Below, in pieces: positions 1 through 13,723 of a DNA stretch of 64,000 nt. Below the pieces are notes generated by a model that saw only the letters and a list, made by a program, of their open reading frames with translations, had not been told where the DNA came from and did not search any database. How positions within the stretch are numbered: the first letter of the stretch is position 1; every line of letters starts with the position of its first letter. The DNA is from Fasciolopsis buskii. Lineage: Eukaryota; Platyhelminthes; Trematoda; Plagiorchiida; Fasciolidae. The stretch lies in the NCBI GenBank assembly GCA_008360955.1, contig LUCM01006746.1, forward strand, positions 256,380 to 320,379, read 5' to 3'. The translations under genes and the position numbers were made by a program.

Positions 1-3000
1 CGAGAAACGATGCGAATAACTAGACGTCCATGATATGCTTGGAAAGCGTGCACAGAACAAACCGACCCTATTCAAGGTGTCGGTTCATTTCACCAGTAAT
101 TAGCTGTTACTTGACTACAGCGTTGAAGAGTGATTTTCGAGCTCCGACGGCCAACAGGTGACATTATTTTACTTCAATGCAGCCTCTACTCTCGCTGTTA
201 CTAGGAGCAAATAATGCTAATTTCCCAGCTCAGCCTGTAGATTAAGAGCTTTTTGCTGCCACTGTGCAAGTGTGACCTACTGGTATGGTAAAATTTAGCT
301 GGTACATTTTACTACATTACTACCGTATCAGCTAAATTGTTGTTGTTCATTGCATATCCCGTCAGACCACTTGATTAGAATATTATGGATGGGTTGTCTT
401 TTCGCGATTGCGCATTATGCTGAAACGAATTGACACTTGCAAAGGCTCGCCTTTGCAATTGCGTGTGGCACAAGTGACAAACCGGGAATATTTTCGTCCT
501 GGTGAGTTCAGCTGTAACCAAAGTTCTGCTTCGCGTACAAACTACACCGGAATAAAAGTTTTAAAAGTTCTTGATCAATCAAATTGTTTAAATGCGCAAA
601 ATACAAATCCAAATTCTATCCCCATGACCATTAGGGCTGGTCTGAAAAAGTCGGAATTTCCGACTCTATTCCATTCCGATGCCCGGTCCTCAGTGGTCCA
701 TTCCTGGTTTCTACATCTTTGTTTGTTCAATTATGGGTTGCGCTTCACCTTTTTTCAACTATGTTCCGTTGAGGGCCACTTTGTTTGGGACAACAGAAAA
801 GAGTTTAACTTATTAAGACACACTTCCCTGTGCCTAAAATGGCGAAATTCCTTGCAGTTCTACTCCAGTCAACGAACCCAAAGGCTTTAACCGCCCCAAC
901 ATTCACAAAACCCATCAAATGTTTTCGAAGCTGTTGGATGCAAACTGGGTTCCATTTTTTCTACTCAGTTTGAATGGAAGCACCCTGAACGTCAACACCA
1001 AAATTTCACAAGTAAACTCTTTAACATGGAAAGTCAGCCCAAGTCCCTTGACTGACCACGTAAGGACAGTACTAAAAACAAATCAGATGCGTCTCGCTTT
1101 TATTTCCATTATTTTGTGCAGAGGTTAAAGGCCTGCAAACGACTGAAACCCTAGAAGTCCACAGGTAAAACGGGGGAAAACTGATCGGGTCTCTCTTGTG
1201 CATATTAACGGCCTTGGGCTGAGCTGCAACCTGATTTGACTACTGGATACCCTTTGTGTAAATAAGCCTGATTCCTTTGAATGAAATATATTAACTTCTG
1301 GAGTTTCACACATTATCAGGTCATGGTCACTACGTAACATCGTTAGTTTTGTTCACAAAGCCGTTACCTTTGTGCGAATGTGCTTTAGTTTTGGTTGCTA
1401 CCTTACATCTGTGAGGTAACAGTGAAATCAGAATCAAAATCCGTATAGGTGCAGTGCCCAGAGATCAGAATTTCGCTAACCGGAATCATTTAAAATACGA
1501 CCTCCTTTTTAACTGAACGTACAGTGCATTTCATATTCAAGTAAATACGCGAACAAGAGGCAAGATAATAAGCACCGTCTGGAGTGGTACTCCGCATTGG
1601 CTAGGCACAATTGGAAATCATTCAGATCGTGAGAGATGATTTGATAATTCGTGCAGTGGCGAAACTTTAGAGCGACTAAAGATTAATTAGAATGAATTGT
1701 CGTCCGTCAGGTTATATCAGTGCAACCACTTGACCTACAGATGGATGAATAAGAAATGGAATGCGTATTTCGATTCGGAAAAGTTAATTTACAGATGGAT
1801 TATGATCATCAAACCTGTAAGAACAGAATGAAATTGAGTGAAGTGAAACAGATTGGGAACATGCCGTATTTAATTGCAGACAAGATCTGAGTGAGAAAAG
1901 CGAAATTAACACCAAAATTAAGAAAATTCTTCTCAAGGATTGCAGTTTGTTCATTTTATAACTCGTAGGATATTGTATAATTGAAACCACACCTATTTAT
2001 TTTCAGCGGTATGTTTTGCGTACGGATGGATGAACAAAATTGCTCCGGGAGCACACGACCGGTTTGGCGGATATTGCCGCCCTTCTGGTATGCCTACCCC
2101 AAAGGCTGCTGAAGGACCTTCCTTTAGCAGCTAGGGACCCCCGCGGACCTCCAGAAGATGCTCAGGCTTCTGGTCAGCATTTAATAATACTACTACTGAG
2201 CAACTAGAACCTCTTGGGCTATGATTCTACCAGAAATAGTCTTTGATTCCCTCTAAACCTCTTCCTTGGCTTCTCTCAGAATAAACGGAGATTGCTAGTA
2301 AATTCGCCTTGCTCTAGGCCTACACAAAGCTACACTATTTCCGCACTCACCCACTCGGGTAAACTTTGGCGAAAAAGGTTTAGAACCTGCAATAACAAAC
2401 ATTAACTGACGCCTCATGATATCGACTTGGTCGAAGGTAAGTCTAAAGAAAGGAAACCACACGCAAATCGAAATCTGAATCACATATACTTCCATCATTG
2501 AACTCCGCGAATGCGTCAGTGTAAACTGGAAGACATGTTAAGGCATTTAGACAAGGTATTTTTTACCTTGTGTTCTTCATTTATCAACTCATTTTAATTA
2601 TCGATATTGTTCTCATCTGTAAACTGCGCGGCAGTTGCCAGGTGGCCACGACTAACCCTGCTCGGGGTACTTCGTGATTCGGACTACCCATGTGGACCGC
2701 ACAGGGAAGTCACGCCAAACTACGAACACTTCTCCGTTTATTTGCCCAGATTAGTAGTCCGCTACAATAGCAGTACCGGATCTGGTTTCAGACGTCTTCA
2801 GTTTTAAATCAATCCGGCGTGTTTTGCACGTTACTTAAGTGACTCAAAACCAGAACTTCAGAAAACCGACTAATAAAACTGGACGCATCTCATCGGCAGC
2901 GGTTCCCGATATTTTCTCCAGATAAACCTTGTGGTAGGGTGATTCCCATTGGGTTAGGTGATAAGACAAAGTCGGTCAGAAGTCAGGTACCCCGTGTTTT

Positions 3001-5846
3001 CAGAGGAATTCCATTGCATCACCGTATGATCGAGCAGTTGGTTGTTCGGACCAGGTACGTCCGAAGAAATACGAAGACCGTTCTTTGCAACTTTAGTTTC
3101 TTTAGTTACCACGCAGATCTGTTTTACCTGGCTTTGACCCAAGTTATTTTGAAGATCACAAATTTTATACTGGAACCTACAAGTTATAGGAAAGTAGGCC
3201 TCATCACTTCAGTGGAAAATCAGCGGAACTCATCCGTTTTTACTTGGATCCAGGAAGATACACAGTGGATTACGACACCAAACTGGTTTCATAACGGAAC
3301 CGCAAATATTTTCACTGAACACATGGTAAATTTGAAATGTTAGCAAAACACCTTGGAATAATTGGCGTCGGATGTCTAAACGGTAGCATATGAAAAGCTA
3401 AATGAACTCAGAAAATGAACCAAATTCATCCTTCATTACAAAAGGTGACCGTGACCAATGGTGTTGGACCTTAGGAATGCCGCTTATATTCGTCTAGTTG
3501 CCAAAACTGCATGATGTTTTCTGATAAGCAAGAACGATTCAACGTTGGAACCCACGCATGTATATCTAATTATTGTCAGATAGAAACTAACAAATCAACG
3601 AGTACATGATGTGCGACAGCTGCAGGACAGATTGATTATCAAGTGGTTTGTGTGCGGAGATGGAGGCTTCGGAACAAAACCAGTGTGCGATCATGCAGAA
3701 GTGGAACACATAGTTGGTTGGCTAGGGGGTAGGGACACAAATCTGAAAAGAATATGAGTTTTACGTAGATCTGTATACGTTTTTTGTCTGGCCTCTAATG
3801 GATGTACTATCATCTACGTACATGGTTACGTGTGCGTGTTCAATTAGTCGATTTTGAGTACGACCTAAAACAAAAATAATAATAATAATCGAACTAAAAT
3901 TAGGCAACAAGGCCGTTCAATGTGCCGGAAAGAATACCACTAAGGACACAAAACTGTAGAACTGTGACCACGGGCGCGGTAAAAAGATGTGATAAAATCA
4001 GTTATTTACGATTGCTTGCGATATACAATGTGAACAAAAATAAAAATGCCAAGATAAAACAACAGACATTTTCTGATTATCTCTAGGTAGGAAAGGACGA
4101 ATTAGACAAGCGGAGTGATTGTGAGCAAATTTGAGTAGCTGACGGGTAAGAATACGAGGGGCGATCAAAAAAACTTATAAAGAATGTGCAGGTCCGGGAG
4201 ATAGGGAGAGTGAGCTGCAAATGTGCGAGTCGTCATGGCCTAGTAAAACGGTGGCACGGTTTGCAAAGCCTCGAAAGACGTTCGGTTTGGTTCAATATTC
4301 TGTAAAATAAGGAGAAGGGAAGAGCGTAACTGCGTATGGGACGAGTGACAAGTGGTCATGTTAAACGAACTAAAGGATCAGTCAATCTTTGGATAATATT
4401 AGAAAAAGAGTTGCTTCGAGAGAACCAAAATACGGGTTTTAATGAGGCATGAGACTTGATAAAAATAAGTAGAAAACACATCTTTTCTACCTCCAAGTCG
4501 AGGGACAAGAATACAGGGGATGTGATAACAAAGAACCATTCCTCTCATCGTTTCTCTGACGGTCAGCCATAACACCAAGAGTATGAAATAACGGCTTACA
4601 AGCTTTTTCTTTGAACCCCCAGTCCGTCACCAACCATGAGTCACGCGTGAGACTTTGTCTCTTTGCATCCTCCAACGCCTTTGCTTGCGTGTGCACTTCG
4701 TGCCCGCACGGAATCGGTCGGCATCTCTCACTTCTTCGGACAAGTAATTTTAGGACTTCCGCTACACGTATCCAACCACACCTTCGGGGCCCTCTACGTC
4801 GGATGTTCATGTGATCGAGCTAACAATCCCTATTCGCATTGTCAATCCATTCATTTTTCATACGAACACTCATGCACCCTTCCTCGTTGAACAATCCTGT
4901 CCGGGAAATAACGACCTCATCCTCATCAGTGCTAATGACTGGGTCCCGCACACTCTGGTGTAAGATTGTTTTTACTCACTCAAAAGCGTTGACATCAATT
5001 TGGGATCTTTTGTGATCGGATTGCCCACCAATGTGAAACATATTGCTCATGTTCGAAGCGAACGTTCTTTAAAGTACACAGACCACCATTTGTTTTCGCT
5101 GCCTTAAAAATTAGATTCACGCCTCACGAGATGCTCGTTAACTGGATTTCGGTTCAGCTACATCTGTCACGGCAACCTGTTCTTCCAGATGATCTTCATT
5201 TTTTTCCCAGATTGATTACTCAACAACTCCAGAATAAAGCAACGATTTCCGGTAACTACCAGCCACAGCCCAGTGGTGGTGGTTATGCCTGTGAGGTCAC
5301 ATTAAAACTCTCAATCATAACTTAAAGCAATCCATAAACATGGAGGAGTTAGGACAGACCTAAAAGCACCAATCAATGAGATAAAGAATCTTGGAATACG
5401 ACAGCCAGACTGCTGAAGGTTACCCTTGGATTATAGGTAGTGACCAAACTAACGACTGTATCAACACGTTGGCGGAAGATCAAGATTCTTGGATCTGCGT
5501 GACGCGAGTATGAAATAGTAAGGTGAAAAACAAAAGTCAGAATTCATTAAAACTTGCGATAATCACAACAAACTTCCGTGGAATTTTAAAATACACGTTT
5601 AGCAAGCAGAACAGCAACTGGAAATACATTAGGTTTAGGTATGCGTCCACGCAAATCAGTGTGAATGCTAATATAGGATTAGGAGTCTCGTTGAAGATAT
5701 GATTGAAATGCGACACCTATGTAAACAAAAATCTATGCAATATAACACAATAAAAAGTATCAATCAAACAACCCAGGTCCAAATGTCCTGCTAATGTTAA
5801 ACAATGAGAAACGTATATTCGGCACAGTTGTACAGTTGTGATGTAA
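1..5846. other. Non-coding stretch, nothing recognised
   Basis: This stretch is 3' of the last recognised PFKFB exon. Scattered open frames up to 160 codons (for example 408-890 plus and 2939-3343 plus) show no motif, no splice-consistent homology and no codon bias that I can see. A short (aat)n run lies near 3872-3889. The segments 2040-2170 and 2615-2790 are richer in G+C and may be old repeats, but I cannot name them. The missing last PFKFB exon could lie here. Confidence 0.5.

Positions 5847-5910
<64 letters not shown>
5847..5910 (-). repeat. (CAT)n microsatellite, 3' tail of an RTE copy
   Basis: About 21 uninterrupted CAT units. On the minus strand this is (ATG)n immediately following the conserved family A 3' end (GCTGAACG). 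Other family A copies end at the same place, one with an imperfect TGATGATG run (63850-63892). Simple-repeat 3' tails are typical of RTE-clade elements. Confidence 0.85.
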
Positions 5911-6112
5911 GTTCAGCGTTAAACAGCAAGGTGAGCCTCACTGACCGCTGCCTTTACCCCAGAGTTACAAGTTTCTATAAAAACAGTGAATAGCCAAGGG
6001 GAACAGGGAGTGGACCTACACAGGTGGGAAAAGATGCAGCTGCAGCCAACACACGAAACACAGTCTAACTGTAAAATCGCACTCTTTAAATCATTCAGTT
6101 GCGATGCGAGTA
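5911..6112 (-). mobile_element. Family A RTE 3' UTR fragment
   Basis: Matches the 3' UTR of the family A copies at 12101, 50777, 58095 and 63700 (shared blocks such as gttcagcgttaaacagcaag and gggagtggacctacacaggt). It is a severely 5'-truncated copy with only about 200 bp of UTR plus the trinucleotide tail. Confidence 0.8.
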
Positions 6113-7189
6113 TCTAAAGCCCACTAGCTTCGGCGCACGTCAAGTCCACACTTATCAATGACTGATTATATACTTCCAGCCCGCCAAGCAATTTGGCGTT
6201 AACATTTAATGAAATTTAGCCAATCACAGAGTGAGCGGTCGGCAAGTGCGGCATGTGTGGATGCGTTGCTTTTCCATGCTATATGAGGTTTTGGTTTCTG
6301 AATTAATGTGAATAGTGTTTCCGTACTACATTATGGGTAATTTCTATTTTGAGAATTGGATGGTCGAGATACCACTGGTAGTAAAAAGATCTAAATTTTG
6401 CGCATTGACAAAACAAATACTATAGACAACAGACTAATTCATACTTACTGGAAGCCTACTACAAAAGGTTTAGGAGCATTCGGGAAAACTTTGACGATGC
6501 CCAAGGACACTAAGAGAGTCAATGTCAGTAAAACTGATGGTTTTACAAGTGCCAACGAAAAATATCAAGCATAACTGTGCTACAATTATGCCGTAAAGTT
6601 CTGTTTTCGATAAGATTATTGCCTGAGGAATCGATTCAAAAAATTCAACTAAGCGGCAATATATTGCTGACAAATTCCTTAAAATCCATCTCTTTCGTTT
6701 TTCTCTCCGTCTAGGTTCCAGTACACAGATGAACAATCTAATATAGTACCAGAAAACAACCGATTTATTTCACCCCGTTAGATGCCGTTTAACACCACCA
6801 GAGCAGCCTCTGCTACACAAAACCTACATGCCTCTCTATTCTATCTGCCAAGATTGTCCAATCATAAGCATTTTAACTAACGTGTTCATAAAAAGTCCCT
6901 GTCATCATGTGAAAAAGTTATGAGAAAAATAATCAAAAATGAAATGAGACAATGATCCCGTGAGCCCAAAGGAGATAGGGAAGTGACATTAGAGAATGAT
7001 GACGGACAGGGTGTAAGAAATGGGTCAATTGCATGTGATGTCGCAAAGATAGAGGATACGGGTGGGAAGTCAACCAGTTGACAAGAGTTGCTGATCATAT
7101 CAAAGTCTCAGCTACACGTTCCATGGTCGAAGTGTCTCATGTGTGCAAATATCCCATTTTTGTGGAAGCTGAAGCCACCAAAGATGACA
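6113..7189. other. Non-coding, nothing recognised
   Basis: No supported gene or repeat. Open frames here are short and without motifs. Confidence 0.5.
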
Positions 7190-7700
7190 GTTTTGCATCT
7201 CGGGCCTTTTAAAGTCGACGTTTCGATGTTTGAAGATAATAGGTCAAAAACAAGAGGACCATTGCCATCAGGGGAGCGGCATACGGTATATAGATAATCC
7301 GGTGCTTCTTCTGATCAAGGATTCATAGGATACGATATTCTGGCCCAAATAACCAAGTTGCTAAGAAAATACACCCACCATATTCTAGCAATGTTAAAAA
7401 CACTCTGGTGCTCAAATATCAGCAATACCGCATCTCCTATTCTCAGCAGTTGTGTTTCTCAGCCGTACAGCATGAATGATCTTACCGCTGCTGTGTATAC
7501 TCGCCCCAAATGAGCAGTCGGATGTCACACAGTGGGGCTTACTAAATACGCGACGACAATCACCGATACACGGCCATCTAGTAGGATAAACCGCACAAAG
7601 TACTAACTTGATACAGTACCTCATCAGGAATTTCAATTGCAAGAGTCCGGTTCGGCTATCAGCCAATCCTGCTGAGCTAAAACCGACCAAAACATTATCG
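7190..7700 (-). mobile_element. RTE reverse transcriptase C-terminal remnant
   Basis: On the minus strand, frameshifted pieces read YTAAVRSFMLYG, then ETQLLRIGDA, then a piece like the conserved FEHRCLRNIARI block. These are the hallmark RTE post-RT segment (VRSVLLYGSETWPLR). Several frames and stops are needed, so it is an old dead copy. Confidence 0.65.
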
Positions 7701-8169
7701 CACTTCTTGTGGTGGCATGTAATTACAAGTAACTACCCCGAGGATCCAATAACACGAATAACGTCCGAATGTTCAAATTTAGCCAGATCAGTGGAGCTGT
7801 CGCTGTGATTTTACCACTGCAAATAACAAACCAAGCAAGATCGATTTGGGAAAAATACCAGATCTCAAAGGATTGTTGTGAACTGGCCACTGTTTTCCCT
7901 TGGCGCAAAAGCGATAAATTTGCTTCGGAAAATCAAAAAGAAATTAACGTGACAAGCATCGTACTCTAACTGCTCGCTGACAACACCCGCCGTAGATAAT
8001 CGAGTACTTGCGCAATAAGTATGCGTGCGAATCAGACCGGTTGCCGACCTGACCGAAATCACGCAACTTTCGGAAGGCCCAGGATTTCAGTCTATATTCG
8101 ATACAATAGCACGCTGACTGCTTTGACACCACCTCAATGAATGGTGTGCCACAGAAATTAATTTAACTT
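7701..8169. other. Non-coding, nothing recognised
   Basis: Between two RTE remnants in opposite orientation. No motif supported. Confidence 0.4.
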
Positions 8170-9310
8170 TTTTAATGTCCTTTATCAGAATAGTCGAAGC
8201 CAAGTTTGTTCTTGGGGTGATATTTCACCCAAAGTCACCACGAGCCGTGGAATTCGTCAGACGTGCCACACCTAAACTGTTTTCAACTTTTAACGAGGAA
8301 GTTAATGGAATGGCCCTATCCTCATGTGAAAAAGTGGCATCAGTATTGCTCAGACAGCAAACTGTCTGACGTTGAATGTGCGGACGACGTTGTGCCACTG
8401 GATGAAAATTCAAGTAAATTGCAAGCTTCTCCTCGAACGTCTGAAAGACAGTTTGTTTGAGGTGTGTTTCGCACCTTCGAAGTATAAAATGCTGCTGCAG
8501 CACCGGATCGGCTCGAAGCCAAACCTTTCCCTTGCAAGGGAAGAACTGGATGGAATGGATGGATTTAGTTACCCGCGTAAGTACATCTCATCTAGTGGTC
8601 ATGCATCGAACGAAACGTTCCCTCCCAAATAGAAGGCCAAAATGGCGTTTACCAATTCGATACATCTGTGGCGTCAGTGTGACATGCATCATCGATGAAA
8701 GGTCAAGTATACATACCAGTAAGGTCGATTTTGCTATACGGTTCAGAAACACGGCCGTTGATGACAGACGTGCGAAGAGTTTCGGTGTCTGAACACCGCT
8801 GTCTTAGTAGTATTGGCAGAACATGTGACAATTTTGACAGCAAATCAGAAACTAGACGTAAAATACCTGGATTCTGACTCTAGCTTTCATTTGAAAATCC
8901 ACCGAACCTGAAGGCATAAAGGCGATTGGGACGTGCGATACGCATGACAGCAGAACGTCCGTCCCGCTGTACTTTGTTCTCCGAGACAGGTAGTGGTTGG
9001 AAAACCGGTCGAGGTGAACAGTCAATTACAGGGCACAATAGTGTGAAAACCACGCGTAGATCCGGTTAGACTAACGGGTTCAACTCCAAGAAACCCAATG
9101 GTTAGATACAACAGGTAATATCTCTCAGTATCGTAGGCAGTGGTTTTCTTGCACCCCAAATCTTTCCTTTTCTAAATGGTACCTCAACGAATTATTTTCC
9201 AGTTAATCTTTCACCATTTCTCCTTTTTTCTCGTCTCAGTAGATGATGCTGTGAGGTGGCAAACGAAAGCAGAAATCAATGCGAAACTAATGCTTGCAAA
9301 TAATGAAACT
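8170..9310 (+). mobile_element. Family B RTE remnant: RT C-terminus plus 3' UTR
   Basis: In broken frames it shows CADDVVPLDENSSKLQ (the catalytic YADD box with Tyr changed to Cys), FAPSKYKMLLQ, then VRSILLYGSETRPLMTDVRR and SVSEHRCLSSIGRT. A 3' UTR follows with the block gggttcaactccaagaaac. The UTR is shared with 36815-37085 and, reversed, 41270-41550. Stops and frameshifts make it a pseudo-copy. From 8450 it is part of a long direct repeat with 46545 onward. Confidence 0.85.
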
Positions 9311-10014
9311 AGAACTTCGTTCTCAGGTGTTTGTTTCTATGATTTTAATTATGCTTTGTTCTAACCTTCATTTCCGTGCACATGGAGGAAACCAACCTTA
9401 CAGCATCAGTTTCAACGAATCGCACTGCTGGTTCATAGTAATACCACTTTCCAAGAACCGTCAAATTGTGGAAGTCTCTTCCCTCTATTCTTACGACATA
9501 AACTCTTTCAATCACACTGTGAACCTATTGCTTTGTAGGCAATATATTACTAGTTTAATATACAATAAGCATACGGACTGCGACTTACTTCCTTTGCGAC
9601 GAGTACAATTTATTAAGAGAAAAATTAACCCAGAATACTAAAAAACACATCCGTATTTATGGAATGCGGAAGGACTGAATTTAGATGAAATTGACAAGAT
9701 CATTACCGCAGGCTGTTTCCCGGTCTACATGAGAAGATAGCGGGTTTCCGACTCGCCCGGGATAGCAGCGACCTCATCTGCCTTCAGGCAGTAAATTTTT
9801 CAACTCCGAATATATAATGCTGTGCTTCTGAGTGAAGGCCCAGGTAAGTTGAAAGTAGTTCTCGGCCTTATCAACGACGAGTAAACGTCTGGGTTGCTTT
9901 GCACCTTCAAAGTGTAAAATTTTGTTGCAGCACTGAATTGGCTCAAAGCCGAACCTTGTTTTTGGAAGGCAGGATTGAAGCGAAGCAGACTAGCTTTGTT
10001 AGTTGGGCAGTTAT
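8450..10014 (+). repeat. Long direct repeat, left copy
   Basis: Matches 46545-48109 at a constant offset of 38,095 with no indel. I see no mismatch from 8450 to about 9714 (1.26 kb). About ten mismatches then accumulate up to 10014, after which the two loci remain homologous but strongly diverged. It spans two separate RTE remnants and about 380 bp of anonymous sequence between them. Confidence 0.9.
9311..9694. other. Anonymous spacer within the direct repeat
   Basis: No coding similarity recognised, though a 115-codon frame (9294-9641 plus) is present. An identical stretch lies at 47406-47789, so the apparent conservation reflects copying, not selection. Confidence 0.5.
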
Positions 10015-10560
10015 ATATCATCAGGCACTCGTATGTTGCATAAAATGTCTTCGTGTGTGCCGAAGGCCAGATCTGCGTTTGTCAATCTGAGGCACTAGTG
10101 ACACCGGTGCGGCATCTAGTGATCGATGAAACGTTGAGTTTACATTCCAATGATGAAGTCGATCTTGCAATAAGCCTCAGGTATACCGCCTTTGAAGACA
10201 GGAGATAAAGGGAAGCTGTCAGTGTGCAACTGCTGACGTCGGAATAGTATTGACGGAACATGATGAGATGAATCTGAAGTAAGATGGAGGGTATTTGGTT
10301 CCATTGCTCAGTCGACCAAACGCGTACTGATTTTGAATAGGTCAAGGTGATTGTTATGGGTACTGTGAGCGTCCGCAGGTGGACTCTCTAGATGTACGCT
10401 TTTACGGAATAGATAATGGTTAGATGGTTCAAGATAAAAAGCCAATGACGTGGGAGGAAGATATGAAAGCCTCAAGCAGTCGGCTCTCCCGAACACATCG
10501 AGTTTTGTCCGAGTTGTAGTCAATGGGTCATCAATGCGATGTGGTTAAATGCCGCATCCA
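9695..10560 (+). mobile_element. Second RTE remnant: RT C-terminus and 3' region
   Basis: Broken frames resemble VLLSEGPGKLKVVLG, LCTFKV and ALNWLKAEPCF, the RTE segment after the YADD box. A tail follows with gggaggaagatatgaaagcctcaa, also seen in the remnants near 22360 and 48560. Heavily decayed. Confidence 0.65.
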
Positions 10561-12100
10561 GTGCTGCTATTGCATTCAGAGGGTCTCTGATGCTCCATAA
10601 TTATTCTAATTTATGACCTTATGATTTTCCTCATATTTTTATTCGGCACGAACAGAAGTGTCACACCCACAAACCACTCGGCCCAAGCTTATGGCGAAAA
10701 GATTATCGTCCAATGACGGCTGAAGTGCTAGCTGATCAGCAATTTAATTTCATACCGAGCCGGAGGCCCACACAATAGTTTTCTCGTCCATCCCGCTTGA
10801 GTAAGACAATTTGGAAATGCATACGTGATTCAGCCACAAATATGACGTGCGAAAGCAAAATGCACTATGATAGCGTAAGCGGTTAAAGTGTTGACCTCAG
10901 TCTACTATCCTAAGGGAAAACACAACCTACGTCTGTGTTCCAGTCAATGCACACATCGCAGAGCAAGTCAAAGGTGACGCTTTGTACTTGCGTTGATGTT
11001 ACCGATTGGATTAACGGTATCCTACTCTTAACAAAGTCGTAGCTCTAGTTCAGTTCGTCTAATCAAACGTGCTAACTGCTTTCACCGAAATATCTCACTG
11101 ATGATTATGTCCAGGAGACTTTACCACTAAGTCCTATTGAATCTCACCAAATTTTAACAACTGACAACGTTATCAATGTTGAAAATAAGAATTCGGATTT
11201 TCCCTCTTATCTGTACCCAGTAACACACGATACCCCAACCTACAACGCAACCGACCATTTCAGGTCTGGAACAGGACTGAGTCTTTTCAGTTTGACGTCC
11301 AGCAGGTAGGCACGGGTTCCCAGGCCACGCGAAACTCATTTTGTCCAACCGATCATTTTCACTCACTCCATACCTAACCATTCGCGGGGTGTTGAAGACC
11401 TTTGTGCCAGCGGTGGTGCTTTCAGAGACTTATGTGTCGGATATCTAGGATCCTCATCCAGGCAGTATTCAATTTTCGACGAGTTTGCTCTCGCCGATCG
11501 AGGTTCTTCGACGACCGTTTAATCTATTTGATTATTTATGGTATATATACATATGCGAGTCTGAACAATACCCTCCCAACCTGTGTAATTAAAGTCATTG
11601 CATTTGACTGCCAGATAATTCTCTCGTTATACAGCCGGAAGTGTACTGGAAGCGTCTTGTGAAACATACTTATTAGTTGGTCGCGGTTTTTAAATGATAA
11701 TGGCCTAAAATTTCAGGCGTTACTTTGAACCAATTCGACCAACGTGTTTGGTATGGCCGGAATTATAAGCCAACTTATCCGAACTAGAGACTGTTTAATA
11801 AGAATTTGTGACGGAAGCGATGATAATCAATCATTATCAATAATCCGATCTAATCAAAGACGAATTCGAGATTCATGAGCATTTACGTCCTATGATGAGC
11901 TCCCTGAAGTAGGACCGGCAGTTCCATAACCGAATCAGCAAAATAATACATAAGCAGATCGAAAATAACTGAATTAAAGACCCAGAAGCAAGTACAGCTT
12001 GAAAAGTCAAAGAGACAGACATGCAAGTGTGAAATACATCATGTTCTTCCGAACCATGAAAAATCGCTCTCGCCAACTATAAGAACAATGCATCTATGTG
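10561..12100. other. Non-coding, nothing secure
   Basis: A weak RT-like stretch (ADQQFNFIPSRRPTQ, about 10730-10780 plus) may be another retroelement scrap. Otherwise nothing recognised. Confidence 0.4.
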
Positions 12101-12875
12101 GTATCATCATTCAGCGTTAAACAACAAGGCGAGCCTCACTGACCGCTGCCTTTTCTCCAAAGTTACATGTTTCTATAAAAAGAGTGAGTATCCAAGAGGT
12201 GCAGGGAGTGGACTTACACAGGTGGGAAAAAATAAGATATCGCTGCCGCCAACACACGAAACAGTCTAACTGTACGAACGCGCATTTTTCAATCGTTCTG
12301 ATTCAATAGAAAATGACAACACGACCGCCACTTTTCATCATCCACTGCAATATCATCCTTCGGTGTCTCCAGCCAGCTAGTTGACAGGTCTTTTGAACTT
12401 CAACGACGAATACATGAGACACGTAGGTTACCTAAGTTCCCTGTGCATTTTTTCGTTCCACGTTACCGTATCATCTGCTGACCTCCACACGGCCTCCTTC
12501 ATTCCTTGGGAATGATGCGAAATGGGGCACGGTATGGTAGACGAGTGTTCACCATACGCAACACGTGACCAAACCAGCGTAGTCTACTAAGTTTCATACG
12601 CTGAAACAAGGTATTAGGTTCCCACCTCCACATTACTCACCCGGTCACTCCATCCAATCCTAGCGATGCTACGCAGACACCGGTGGTCGAAAACCTCTAA
12701 ACGACGAACATCTCCCACACGCATACTCCATGTCTCGCAACCATACAACAGAACTGAGCACATTGCGGCACGGTACACATGACCTTTCAACTTCAGTGAA
12801 ATATCAGGCCGACGTCACAAGTGCTTCAGCCCAGCGTAAGGGTTGGATGTGGTACATCGATCAACCACTAGTTTG
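12101..12875 (-). mobile_element. Family A RTE, 5'-truncated copy
   Basis: Collinear with the 3' part of the family A copy at 50777-51600: trinucleotide end, UTR, and the C-terminal coding remnant (LYGCETWSMRVGDVRRLEVF-like, then FDHRC). The break at about 12875 is the 5' truncation point. Sequence divergence from the other copies is clear, so this is an independent older insertion. Confidence 0.85.
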
Positions 12876-13723
12876 ACTGAGGGTCAATCGGGATAGAAAA
12901 GAGGAAATATTACAAGCACCGGGACACCTACTGTTAGAAAAGGGATTTGGTGGAACATTCACTATATAAGACTGTCCATCGGGTATAAGATCGGAGGAAT
13001 TATTCGGGCAAACGCATAACAGGAAATGGTATAAAGTTGTAGAAACCAAGATCGACAGTGAATACAGAACGAAATTTCTCTATTATACCAGTAGTAGAAA
13101 CTTGCAATAAATCAACGGAGCAGTGAGTCAGCTCTTATAATGACAAACTGTTTAAGAAGTTACTGGATGTGAAATGGGGATTAGGTGGTACCGGAGACAG
13201 AATAATGATTAAAGAAATTCCCTATCGGTTATCTGTATGAACCACTGTTTATAATTGTCAGTACCTACAAGCTCAAAAAAGTATGGCGGAACGTGCACGT
13301 CTTGGTTGCCTTTTGTTTGGAGAGTGATAAGTCTGTTCGGGACTTCTGAAACGTTTGAAACATGAAAACAAAATATGCTCGGAAAAAATTGTAATATGGC
13401 GACGTTTCGACTGCTGTGGGTAAATTTTTCACGGCAGGCTTATAATCAAAACACTTCAAATAACGTCGCACAGCATACGGATTCAAAAAAATCAAAAATA
13501 TCTTACGGCCTAAAAAACTATCTGCTTCAGTTTCGGCCATATCGGAACGTCAGACCATTTCCTGCAAAATAATAAGGCATTGATTCATTTACACCAGTGG
13601 ATGCAGATTTCCGCACATGCCACTGAAACTAGTGTGGACGTGAGTTTGATCATCTGACAATTACGGTTCTGTGCAAACTGAACTCAAATGATAACGCCTT
13701 CTTATACAGGGAAGACATTTTCA
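12876..13723. other. Non-coding downstream of PFKFB exon
   Basis: Nothing recognised. It is a candidate location for the missing terminal PFKFB exon or 3' UTR. Confidence 0.4.

Noticed and set aside
408..890. 160-codon plus-strand open frame
   Set aside because: No recognisable domain, no consistent splice partners and low-complexity-free but unbiased composition; a chance frame is more likely.
2939..3343. 134-codon plus-strand open frame with a hydrophobic stretch
   Set aside because: No recognised family, isolated, and probably fortuitous.
5847..5910. CRISPR-like or protein-coding histidine repeat
   Set aside because: A pure trinucleotide array without spacers, explained as the RTE 3' tail.
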